From positions 186,001 through 250,000 of the forward strand of contig JBAJFE010000035.1 of assembly GCA_037903355.1 (NCBI GenBank): 64,000 nt of DNA, in the 5' to 3' direction. How positions within the stretch are numbered: position 1 is the stretch's first letter; each line of letters begins with the position of its first letter. The notes beneath the pieces are model-generated. The model did no database searches and had not been told where the DNA came from. It worked only from the letters and a program-made list of their open reading frames with translations. The translations under genes were made by a program, and so were the position numbers. Source of the stretch: Trichuris trichiura. Taxonomy: Eukaryota > Nematoda > Enoplea > Trichinellida > Trichuridae. Below are positions 12,677 through 22,205 of the stretch, one piece after another.

Positions 12677-12903
12677 CATAGTAGATCTTCAGATTCACGG
12701 GTTTTGCCTGTTGGGTGTATCTGTAAGTAAACTTCAAAATGCCCTACCAACGGATGGATGAGCAAATTGTTAGAGAAAACACTAACAATTTGTGTTCACT
12801 GTTTCTCTAACAATTTGCTCATCCATCCGTTGGTAGGGCATTTTGAAGTTTACTTACAGATACACCCAACAGGCAAAAACCGTGAATCTGAAGATCTACT
12901 ATG
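12677..12903. repeat. Large near-perfect hairpin (inverted repeat, about 103 bp arms)
   Basis: Arms 12677-12780 and 12801-12903 are reverse complements apart from two single-base differences in homopolymer runs (a T run and an A run), with a 20-bp loop. The outer ends read CATAGTAGATCTTCAG and CTGAAGATCTACTATG. The right arm contains the GCTCATCCATCCGTTGGTAG segment found again near 13231 and 59317, so the hairpin is two opposed copies of a dispersed repeat. Such symmetry suggests a foldback element or an inverted duplication at a retroelement end. Confidence 0.88.
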
Positions 12904-12994
12904 AAACTATTCAAGCCTGTTAAAAGACATCCTGTTTTTCGAAACAGTCTTCTTGTGCTAATTTTTTTTTGAAAACATGATGCTTTGGTACGGG

Positions 12995-13165
12995 AGTATC
13001 TTTATTACGGATTCTCCCGTTGAGACGTAAAATAAAAAGATTTTTTTCTTTCCGGAGCTTAATAATCTCACCGCTGAAGACGGGTCGCGAAAGACCCGAA
13101 AGCTCCGGAAAGAAAAAAATCTTTTTATTTTACGTCTCAACAGGAGAATCCGTAATAAAGATACT
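12995..13165. repeat. Second hairpin (66 bp arms) enclosing a hammerhead-like core
   Basis: Arms 12995-13060 and 13100-13165 match over 66 bp with one mismatch. The inner ends are CCGGAGCTT and AAGCTCCGG. The 39-base loop carries CTGAAGA, a GGGTC/GACCC mini-stem and GAAA (13074-13101). The hairpin lies only about 90 bp after the first large hairpin and just before another copy of the dispersed repeat (13231), so the cluster looks like one rearranged element. Confidence 0.85.
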
Positions 13166-13230
13166 TTCAATATTTTTTTTAAATTTATTAATTCTGCTTT
13201 TGTATATCTTGTACTGCTTCTCCCGTTTTT

Positions 13231-13320
13231 CATCCGTTGGTAGAGCAATTGTTTCGTTTAACTACAGATACCAACACACAGAAAAAACGTGAAAAGCCAT
13301 AGAAGGTCTACGAAGACATG
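13231..13320 (+). repeat. Dispersed repeat with tRNA D-arm-like segment, copy 2
   Basis: CATCCGTTGGTAGAGCAATT, then TTTAACTACAGATACC, AAAAAACGTGAAA and ATAGAAGGTCTACGAAGACA, matches the right arm of the 12.8 kb hairpin along its length and the copy near 59317 over the first 45 bases. GTTGGTAGAGCA resembles a tRNA D-arm, but there is no clear anticodon arm or T-loop, so this is a repeat and not a tRNA gene. Confidence 0.6.
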
Positions 13321-13569
13321 AAACACAGTCCCGTTATGAAGTACCCCGTGTTCAATTACTGATTCTGTTATGTTAAATCTTGGGAAAGCTGTTTAGTTTA
13401 ATAAAAGGTAAATCTTATGAAGTTTTTAGACCAGTTGCAATTCGCTATGATTATGAAGGATCGCTACCGATCATGTAGCGACTTTCTTGCGCCAAAGCAA
13501 AACATCGACCTGCAACGTTCGTGCATCCCCTCAGTTACTGCTCCTTCCTTTTATGGTCATCACGTTGCG

Positions 13570-13613
13570 CTGAAGACGGGAACAGTAGCTTCCCGAAAGC
13601 TTTGCTCAATAAA
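13570..13613 (+). repeat. Hammerhead-like motif plus AATAAA, copy 2
   Basis: CTGAAGA at 13570, then C and a GGGAA/TTCCC stem, GAAA at 13595, a three-pair AGC/GCT mini-stem with a TTT loop, a CTC triplet ending at 13607, and AATAAA at 13608. The same order occurs at 13074 and 59235 with a different but still paired stem. The flanks do not form an obvious contiguous stem I, so self-cleavage is doubtful. Confidence 0.5.
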
Positions 13614-13892
13614 ACATTTTCAAGGGCTAAAAATTCCATACTTAAACTATGCTGTATGTATGCACTTGTAAATACGTAAACTTTCTGCTTTCTTAGCTTT
13701 CACTGCAATTATTATTTTAAGAAAATTGAAAAATCTGAAAATCAACAATTCTTCGGACTGTGCCAAATGACACATTGCTTTGCAAAAATTAATTCTACAA
13801 TATTCGTTCCACTCTCCTGAAAGTTTTTAAAGAGTAACGTTAGAGAAGAAAGTGCGGCTCTCGTCCCTTAGCCGCCCTACGCTTTGAGAAAT

Positions 13893-14047
13893 GCAGGTTC
13901 CTTTCTGGCAACGATGCTGTCAATCTGCTGTGCCCTTACTGGCGAGCCTGCCGGTCATCGTGTTTTGCCTTTACCTAAACTTAAGCTAGAACGTAAGCTT
14001 TAAATATGCGCTTAAGTTCGGGTAAGGGCAGAACAGGATGGCCAACC
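13893..14047. repeat. Palindromic interspersed repeat, copy C
   Basis: Left part CTTTCTGGCAACGATGCTGTCA, then GCCCTTACTGGCGAGCC and TTTGCCTTTACCTAAACTTAAG; a central AACGTAAGCTTTAAATATG; right part CGCTTAAGTTCGGGTAAGGG and CAGAACAGGATGG. The central half is an inverted repeat, and the left flank matches copy B at 5.4 kb. Confidence 0.65.
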
Positions 14048-17000
14048 GACATACAGTATGACCGTTGGACTGCCATGAGACGGGATCCCAAAGGCTTAAG
14101 CTTTTGTTGTCTTAGTAATAGTAATTTTTTCCGTAATCCCGCGAACACATTGGTCTCCGAAGACCTTGCTGCTTTTGACTGTTATCAGGCAGATGATTTC
14201 ATGGAATACGTAGGGTACTGAGTATGAGCAATTAATTAATAAAGTTTTTTCAAAATCTTAACAACGTTTGGAAGAGCGACAGCTTAAATTTGCTGCTGCG
14301 ATATTGTTGTTCTGCAAAACGACAATCTCTTAAGCGGATGTCAGCCTTAGACGTCTTCTTGTAGGTTGAATAAGTATTTTTTTCTAAATATTTTTGCTCG
14401 CATACCTCTGGAACAAGTTATTACATTGTACAATGGTAATGACGTCGCATAAGTACTTAAAATTCGTTTCTGTTAAATGTGGTTCATTTCTAACAGCTGT
14501 TCGGCAGTATCGAACGCAATGTATGATTAGTTAAACAAATGAGAAGACAAGTAAACCTGTTGACATAGCGAAGCAGATAAGCCAAATGAAAATGGCTGCA
14601 AAACTGCGTTTGCCGGGGCGAGTGAGTAATGCAGAATTATCAGCTTTGAAGTTCTTGTTTACTGCTCACCGATTCAACGAACAAAAACGAAAGCAATGCC
14701 TTTCGGGACAACCACGGCGAAATCGTTTAACGTTCCAACGAAGTGCAAGTAGTTTGAAAATGTTATTGCCGACCAGTTGAATGCTTTGCTTTGTGCGTTC
14801 ATTGCCATATGCGCGGCTTCAAGGCGAGTTAGTTCTTTCAATAGGTCATTGAGAGTTGCTTCTTTTTTCTACCCTTTCAGCAAAATAAATGAGGGCAAAA
14901 ATGGGCGCAATTCAAATAAATGCAGTTAGCTACGGTGACAGGTAGCGTTCGGCGGAATTTTTTTTTACCGACTGTTTCGCTTTCATCTTGACATACATTG
15001 GAGACCTGTTAGTTTTAAACTTTTTTCCACCTCTGCTCTGCCGGCTTTATCATCCTCGTTAATTAATTTTTTCCGCTACCAGCTGAAATTACCGAACATA
15101 ATGAGTTTTGCAAGTTTCTAAACGAAGGCATTTGCAGGTCTAAAAAACGACTACGCGGCTAGTTTGTTCTCGCAGAATTCAAATAACTCTTAGTTCCCAA
15201 CCGCGTAGACGCTGCATTTGCTTTCGCGAACCAAGAAATCAGTTGCTGCGTCTACCACATCCGGCGGTACTGTAAGACGTCTATTCAAAACTATTTATTT
15301 CCCTAATTACAGTAATTTAAATAGCTTGTTGATGCTTTTGCGAATTTCCAATTGTTTTAAGCCTAGAAACATAAACATACAGCTATTCGAGAGGGATTAT
15401 CAAGAGTTCCTTTGGCTACTATTGGTCGTTACGTATATTTTCGCCTTAGCAACGTTCTGAAGGTTGCACATTTAACAATGCCGATCCAGCGGAAGTTCTG
15501 AGCTTCGTTATTTATGGAAGAGCTACAATTCTCGCCAGAAGTGACGGAGCCTTGAAGCAAAACGAGTAGTAACAAAAAAACAGTACTGCGAATCAAAAAT
15601 ACATCTCTGTCGCCATTCGAATGAGACTTTGGCATCTTGCGTCCTCATTGTCATTATGGAAATAAAAAATGCCGCGCTGCAGGCTGATGCAGCGCATAAC
15701 AATTTGATTTACAAATATTCCACAGTAGCAAATGTATTTACGTAAATTAATTAGGCGATAACCCATTCAAAAGGAAAGAAGTTAATAGAAAAATGTATAG
15801 GAGTATTTCGGACGAAGAAGGCGTTGTTGCGCAAGTTGGGAAATGCGCATTTGACTTTAGAGTTTACTAGTTTAAAGTTCACCCTATTCATCGTTCGGTG
15901 ACGCGGCAGTCCTTGCGGCGTTTCAAGTTTTATATTTTCCCAGAATTTCTCGACTACTCTTCTTCTAGTCGGCGGTTGATTTTTTAAATTCTGTCTTCCT
16001 TCGGAAAGAAATCTTGCATTGAATTACTGTTTTGCCTTTTCCTCTATTCTTTTGTCCTTACTATATTGTTACGATGTTATATCTTTTTTCTGTTCTTCAT
16101 TTGGCGAGAGGTGATGCTTGTTAACTTTTAGTTGAATTCACTCCCATATATGTATATTCTCCCATAAGTTCAACCAACTTAAAAATGTGTAGCCGCGGTT
16201 TGTTTATTGGCATCTGCTGCCTCAAGTTTCTGTTTGGAAAGTAGTCAACGTCAAAACATTAAATAGTTTATATTCAAGCGGTTCGCTTGAAGTATGCGCT
16301 TAATCGTGTGATCTTTCATGGGCGTTTTTTCGAACTTCCACTATTCAACGCTCGCTCCGTTCAATGGATTTGATTATGCTCTTCCGAAAGAAGGAGGAAT
16401 TTCAAAGAAAAAAAAGAACTCCAGACGCTATCGTCGCCGCAGCGGTCCGTCTGATACGATTTGCTGCTTCCGAAGGCGCCATAGCAATAAGGAGTTTCCA
16501 GCATTTATTGCAATCCATAGCGAAGTAATTAACGCTTGTTGCTCGACGTCTTCTCGTTTTCCTTCAATACAACCTGAAGCGCATTACAGATGAACATAAC
16601 GTTTTTTTTAACTCCCGCGTTTTGCTCTCCGCTCGACATTGTTAAATAAGTAGTAATATAAAAATCGTCTTATTGAACGTAAGAACGTCGGCTGACCAAC
16701 CCCTCCGCGTTAGAGCGTAAAAAGCGAAAGGCGACGAACGGATCCAAAAGCTTTCGAAATGATGATGATGATTCACGCCACTAGGCGAGAGGTGGTAAGA
16801 TTGAAATAATGTGCAGCTGGATTTGAAGTGACGTTATTACCACTTTTTGTCTCATCAGGGTGACACATGTTATGATTAGCAAAGGGAGAAAATTAATCAA
16901 TAGTCTCCGCTTGGAATGCAACCCGCGGAGCAGAGTTATGCGGATTTTAAAAAGTGATCGAAGCTTACGAAAGCAAAGCATCAACTGCCGACGATTTTTA

Positions 17001-18430
17001 AATTTCCTGTTCCCTTTCGGCGCGAGCAACAACAGCCAAATATAGGCGAAACCGCTGAACTGCAAATAAACAAAGTTGACGTTGGGACTTGTTGCAAATG
17101 AACGCCACTTTGTTTTACGTTTATAAATATTGAACTCGTCGGGTGGGCAGAGACGAATCACGTTCGTTTCAAGATCGCACCGCTGCCGCGTAGCTACCGC
17201 AAACAGTTTCTCTTTCCATAGATGGTTCCGTTGGCAACATTTTTTGTATTTGGTTCCAACTGGCACTCGCACAGTTTTTTGAGTATAATTTAAAAATTCG
17301 GTAATGAACTGTAATGCTAAATTTTGTAATATGAACATTGTATAGAATTGTAAGGAATAAACGAAAAGAGAGCACAGTCTGTTTTCAAGAAGTGCGTTAG
17401 CTCAATTCAGAAGGCAAATATTTAACCGGGGGATCGACAGGCTGAGGCAGCAAGAGCAGTTGAAAGAAAGAGGCGCTTTTCGACATTGCTGAAAAAGCGA
17501 CTACTCGAAGTATGCTGCTTCCCGCAGGCGTACGTGTTTACAGCCTGCATCGTCATGCTTCTACGCCTCTTTTTCGCGGTTAAATGCACTCAACGAGCGC
17601 TCGCTACGTTGACACTGTCCGCTCCAGTAGGATAACCTTTTTTTTCACTTACACAAACACGGTAGGCCGATGCTGTTACTGCGTAGAGCGTTTTAAAGTA
17701 CCTATTTGGCTGAGTTTTCCAGCCGTGTTTACTCCAACGAATTATCCATCGCGTTTATGCATGCAAACCGGAATGCGTTGTCGTCGTTCGGCAAACTTCG
17801 ACTCGTCTGCTCGCGGCTTTTTAACTTTTCCTTTCCTTTTTTTTCCAATTCTTGTCTCTTGCCAGCTTCCGACGCGCAAGTTCGAATCTGTCATTGGCAA
17901 AGCTGTCGCCAATCAGTCAGGAAGCGAATGCAAATCGGGAGAAATGTTTGCTTGTTTGGCTTTTCTCAAATTGAAAGGCACTTTTGCCTTTTAGTCTCGT
18001 TTTTTGCCCCGACTAGCAGCAGCTCTTTGAGTGTTCATCGGTTCGAGCCGCTAACGACTGGTTCAATTACCGGCCGAACGGTGGCCGAGAGGTTCATCGC
18101 TGCTCCTTGCCATTTTTAACCGCCCAACGGAACTTCCAACGTAGCCTTGTGTAATTGAACACAAAAGCAATTCAATGACAAGCCCAAATGGGCGTCCAGA
18201 GTCAATCGGCTGCCTTGACGCCTATATCTGCGCACCTAAAACAGAATTGCCTTAAAAGGATCGAAATTAACCGCGCCTTGTGTCAGTGATTAGCATATTC
18301 GAATGGCCATTTGCGGCAGCCTTTTTGTCCTCGTTTACCGTCTTATTCCTTTGGGCAAACCTATAGCTATTAGTTCGCTTCGGCAGACGTTCTTGCTTAA
18401 ATAGGTACCACGTTTTCTAAAAAAAAACTA
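14048..18430. other. Gene-poor intergenic DNA
   Basis: AT-rich sequence without a gene I can support. Longest open frames: 16318-16593 (plus, 91 codons), 16781-17338 (minus, 185 codons) and 17584-17994 / 17706-18119 (plus, two overlapping frames). None shows a domain, signal peptide or paired splice sites, and the 185-codon frame is rich in Leu, Lys and Arg as AT-rich DNA would give by chance. A short GATGATGATGATT run lies near 16759. Confidence 0.4.
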
Positions 18431-20738
18431 CAGTAGAACCTCCGTAAGTTGACCACCCAAGGGACCGGAGAAAACTGGTCAACATAGGAGGTGGTCAATA
18501 TATTGGAACTGTGGGTATAACTGGCTCGGCTGAACAGATTAGCATCTGTAGGCGTTTTACTCTATTGCAGAGCATCAATTGGAGGTCTATTAAACGGTGA
18601 GATGCATAAAAATAACGTCATTGTAAAATCATGCATAAGCTTTTTAGGGGCCACAATGCTTGCTGAAAAAGGTATCAATTCTAGTCTGGTGCTTCTTCTT
18701 ACTGCAAACATATAAGCACCAAGGGCGCTCTCTGCGATAGCTACCGCGCTCAGCATCTTTGGACATTTTTCAGCAGCAAAACACTTCAGCTGCGCTAACA
18801 CGCGCCCGACGTCCTCTTCCTTTAGCTTCTGTATCATTTCCGTCTCATTTTTACTTTGCTCCTCTACGTCGTCTTCTGGGCTCAGTCCCGCTTCGGCTAG
18901 TATAGACTGAAAGATTGCTTGTGGGTCGGGTTCGGTAGAAGTGGCCAATTCATCATCCATTGAAACGAAATGTTCGAAGTTTACTCCTTCAATCTCTACT
19001 TCGGCAGTGGGACTATCAGGCCGGAGCTCGACATGATCCTCTTCGTCTCTGACGAATCCAGCTCTCCCGAAGCATTTCCGTATTGCCTCCGGTTGAACCA
19101 CAGCGTCCAAAGCATTAATGGACGCAGCAATCGTAGTCGCTCCCGCAAATGAGCTGGTGTGTTCTGCTATGCCAACGATCCACCGCAGAAGCTGGGTCCG
19201 GTATTTCGCCTTAAACGTCTTAATTACTCCTTGATCTAAAGGCTGGCTCTTTGAGGTAGTGTTTGGGGGCAGGAATTTTAACGTGACATTTGTGAGGTCT
19301 TTCACGTGGGGATGGCTCGGGCAGTTGTCTACTACCAATAAGATGGAACGTTTCATTCGCTTCATCTGTCCGTCGACACTTCTTACCCACTGTTCGAATA
19401 TGGCGGCTGTCATCCAGGCGGATTTATTTGATCTCCAAGTGGCAGGGAGGTCATCAGGCTTCAAGTTCTTAAAAGCTCGGGGTTTCGTTGACTTACCAAT
19501 GACCAATGGCTTCAACTTCTCCCCAGTTGCGCTAGCGCAAAGAAGCACAGTGAAGCGTTCTTTGGAGAGCTTCCCGCTTTTGCATTTATCGCCTTTTAGT
19601 ACAAGACTTCTATCAGGCATAGCTTTGAAGAACAAGCCGCATTCATCAGCATTGAATATGTCTTCTTCCTTAAAGCCACTGGCGAAATGACGAAATTTCA
19701 AGATGAAGTCTTCCAAGACCTCGACGGGAACTTCGCTAGATTCGCCGCATAAGATTTTCTGAGAAATCTGATAACGGAGCTTGAACTTTGCCAGCCAACC
19801 GTTTGATGCTTGGAAACCTGTGAAACCGAATTCCACGGCGAATTTTCTAGCAATTTCCTGGATCATTGGGCCAGAGATGCGTGCATTAGCTGCTCTCATT
19901 TGCTTAAACCAATGTAACGCTGCTTCATTGACTTGGTCCAGGGAGGTTCTCCTTTTTCTTCGCTGCGCGTCTCCGCTTTCCTTCTCATATCTTTCCAAGT
20001 ACTCACGTTTACGTCTCTGGATGTTGCCAACGGTAGTCTTGCTCACATGAAACCGTTCTGCTGTCTTCCTTTGACTGTTAGTTTCGAGAAAGCGGATAAG
20101 ATCCACTTTTTCCTTCAGTGCCAACTCTCTCGATTCTTTCCGTTTGGCCATAATGCAAACTGCAACCAGCTTGGTAGCTACTACTGCGTCTATTACTGCG
20201 TAAGTCGGGCTATCTTTACTCGCGAAGACACGTTAAGGAAACCTGCCGCACACCTATAGCAAAGCGAATGAATAGAAGTGAGCTCGACGCGAACGAGTTC
20301 AAGTAGGCTCGATTTGTCATATTTCCCTCAATGGGCGAATGCTGCCAACGCGTAGGTGGGAGCTTATGTACTTGAGGAAACGCGCAAGCTGTGCCGGCAA
20401 GCATAAAAGAAGCATCGTCAAAGCGATGGAATCGGTTCTGTAATCAGGAATCTCCAATGTAGGCTAATGAAAAACTTCGCTACGTTGAGTAACAGCACAT
20501 TGAGGCAATGATGGTTAACAGCTGCTAGCGACTGACACAGAGCAAACTGAAGTGGTCAACTTACAGAGTGCAAATTAGCATTGCGTGCATATACCACTCA
20601 CGGCTAAAGCGGTCAACTTCCCATTTACGGAGGTGGTCGACGTATAGAGGTTGTCCTTGCGCTTATTAACGTGCTGACCAACCAACTGGTCAAAATTCGG
20701 TCAACTTAGGAGGTGGTCAACTTCGGAGGTTCTACTGT
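18431..20738 (-). mobile_element. Complete pogo/Tigger-type DNA transposon
   Basis: A 2308-bp element bounded by terminal inverted repeats that start CAGTAGAACCTCCG and continue (T)AAGTTGACCACC on the left, matched on the right by GGTGGTCAACTTCGGAGGTTCTACTG. It is flanked by TA on both sides (18429-18430 and 20739-20740), the TA duplication expected for Tc1/mariner/pogo elements. Further copies of the GGAGGTGGTCAAC motif lie just inside each end, as in Tigger. The single transposase gene is uninterrupted. Intact ends plus an intact gene suggest recent insertion. Confidence 0.96.
18562..20151 (-). CDS. Tigger-like transposase (CENP-B/jerky type, DDE_1)
   Basis: A 529-codon intronless frame beginning MAKRKESRELALKEKVDLIR. 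Residues 1-60 form a CENP-B-like helix-turn-helix (KTAERFHVSKTTVGNI). Residues 70-135 form the second HTH (GWLAKFKLRYQIS). The DDE_1 catalytic domain follows, with acidic residues at Asp169 (NADECG), Asp275 (VVDNCPSH) and Asp306 (PLDQGVI). The last two are 30 residues apart, the DD30D spacing typical of Tigger. The acidic C-terminal tail contains DDVEEQ. Role: binds the element's terminal repeats and catalyses cut-and-paste transposition into TA. The start is the first Met and lies 587 bp inside the right end. No frameshift or stop is present. A domesticated host gene is less likely because perfect terminal repeats and target duplication surround it. Confidence 0.96.
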   Translation of the reverse strand: MAKRKESRELALKEKVDLIRFLETNSQRKTAERFHVSKTTVGNIQRRKREYLERYEKESGDAQRRKRRTSLDQVNEAALHWFKQMRAANARISGPMIQEIARKFAVEFGFTGFQASNGWLAKFKLRYQISQKILCGESSEVPVEVLEDFILKFRHFASGFKEEDIFNADECGLFFKAMPDRSLVLKGDKCKSGKLSKERFTVLLCASATGEKLKPLVIGKSTKPRAFKNLKPDDLPATWRSNKSAWMTAAIFEQWVRSVDGQMKRMKRSILLVVDNCPSHPHVKDLTNVTLKFLPPNTTSKSQPLDQGVIKTFKAKYRTQLLRWIVGIAEHTSSFAGATTIAASINALDAVVQPEAIRKCFGRAGFVRDEEDHVELRPDSPTAEVEIEGVNFEHFVSMDDELATSTEPDPQAIFQSILAEAGLSPEDDVEEQSKNETEMIQKLKEEDVGRVLAQLKCFAAEKCPKMLSAVAIAESALGAYMFAVRRSTRLELIPFSASIVAPKKLMHDFTMTLFLCISPFNRPPIDALQ

Positions 20739-20740
20739 AT

Positions 20741-22205
20741 TTCTTTATCGATTCCGATCATGCGGAATGGCGTTACGAAGTTTGAAGTTGTTAGGAAAGA
20801 GGCCCACACGCTAATTTAAACTTTCAAACGAGCGATGAACTTGAATTCATCGTACAGTAAGCTACAAAATATTTTTCCCTCAGCTTGCGCTGGTGTCCGC
20901 TAGGGTAAGCTCTTTTGTTAAAGCGTCGTTCTCAACCTTTGCCAGTCGGGCTGAAGGCGCTCAGGGAGATTGTATTGACGTCAATGGCACGCGCAGAAGC
21001 GTAGCGGGAAAACCGATCGATCTGTCAGGAAATGATGCTTGGCGTCTTGTCAAGACGATCCGTATTGGGGCAGTCGTTTGCGCGGCGCGCAACAGCTGGC
21101 ACATGCTGCTGTTTTAAACTGTTCGATTTTATAATCCCTGTTCGGCGGTCGAAAAGCAGACGTTCGGGCGCGAGCTGTTGCCTCCTGTCGGGCGCCGGCC
21201 GGCACACGTGCAAACGAGCGGACGAGGAGGAAGTTTGAAAACTTTTCCTTCTTTTTTCTCCAAGAGATACTCAGACGCTCTGTTCCACTCGCCGAGCTTC
21301 TGCTTACGTCAGGGGACAAAGCCATCTCGTCCGTTGGTGGCGGCAAAACAATTAGGACACGACGACCAAGGCGCTGCAGTCCAGACGTAAGGTGACCTCG
21401 CCTGGTGGATGGTGCTCCAAGCCGGTTTGCGGTAGGACGGGTGGCCTCTTCAGCGGAAGTTGGAAAACGCTCGCAGCGGCAAAAGCTATGGCGAGTCGTC
21501 TAGGCGAGTAGGCGTCCCGCTGTCGTCGGCGACCCTATTCGAGACAACAGGGCGAACAAACAATGCGCGCTGCGGAGTACGCATCGTCGGCGACAGAGAC
21601 ACCCAATTGAGTAAGCAAATTCGGTTGGGTGCTTGTGGGTGGTGTAACAACGGTGCCTTCATCATCAGACGTACGGCGGGCGAAGCGCGCCGCTAATTCT
21701 AAGGGGTGAACACGACCTACCTTGCTTTTGCATCACCACAAACCTCCATTGATCATCGATTGGTTTTGGCAACGGTTTGCCGACGTCTAGACGGCGATGG
21801 CGCTTTTCGCAGTCGACGCGCCAAATCGTCTGGGCCACAAGCCAACCAGTCAGACGGCGTCGATTATTGTCGTCGACGCCGCCGCCGATGCGACCACGCC
21901 GCCAAATGCAATCATAAAGCACGAGCTGACTCCTCGCGTCGAGCACATTTGAAAAGAGACGGCGAAGGGAAAGCGGTGTGCTACTAACGTGCTCTTTCTC
22001 TAACCTTATTCTCTTTTCAAGTCATCGCCGTCGCTCCCTCTCTCTTTCTCTCTTAGTCTTTGTGCTCCTATACGATGCTATTCGCTTTCTTTCACGTGGT
22101 TTTCTGTTCGTATGAAGCCTATGTTTCAAAGTGAATATTTTCAATTCATTATAGAAATAGTTTATTATTTTACCATCAAGACGACGCAGCTAACCGGCGC
22201 CGTTG
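20741..22205. other. GC-rich region upstream of the RING-finger gene
   Basis: GC content rises from about 20.9 kb, and open frames overlap in several frames on both strands (for example 21050-21346 minus and 21706-21987 plus). They disagree with each other and encode no domain, which is the signature of GC-rich non-coding DNA. Probably the promoter and 5' UTR of the gene starting at 22206. A CT-rich run lies at about 22032-22056. Confidence 0.45.

Noticed and set aside
13231..13320. Possible tRNA gene from the GTTGGTAGAGCA segment
   Set aside because: No anticodon arm, T-loop or acceptor stem could be folded; it is part of a dispersed repeat.
13570..13613. Active hammerhead ribozyme
   Set aside because: Core and stem II are good, but the bases flanking the core do not form stem I, so activity is not claimed.
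16781..17338. 185-codon minus-strand frame
   Set aside because: Not recognisable, biased composition and no exon partners; length is possible by chance in this window.
17584..18119. Two overlapping plus-strand frames of about 136 codons
   Set aside because: They overlap in different frames, have no domain and no splice evidence.
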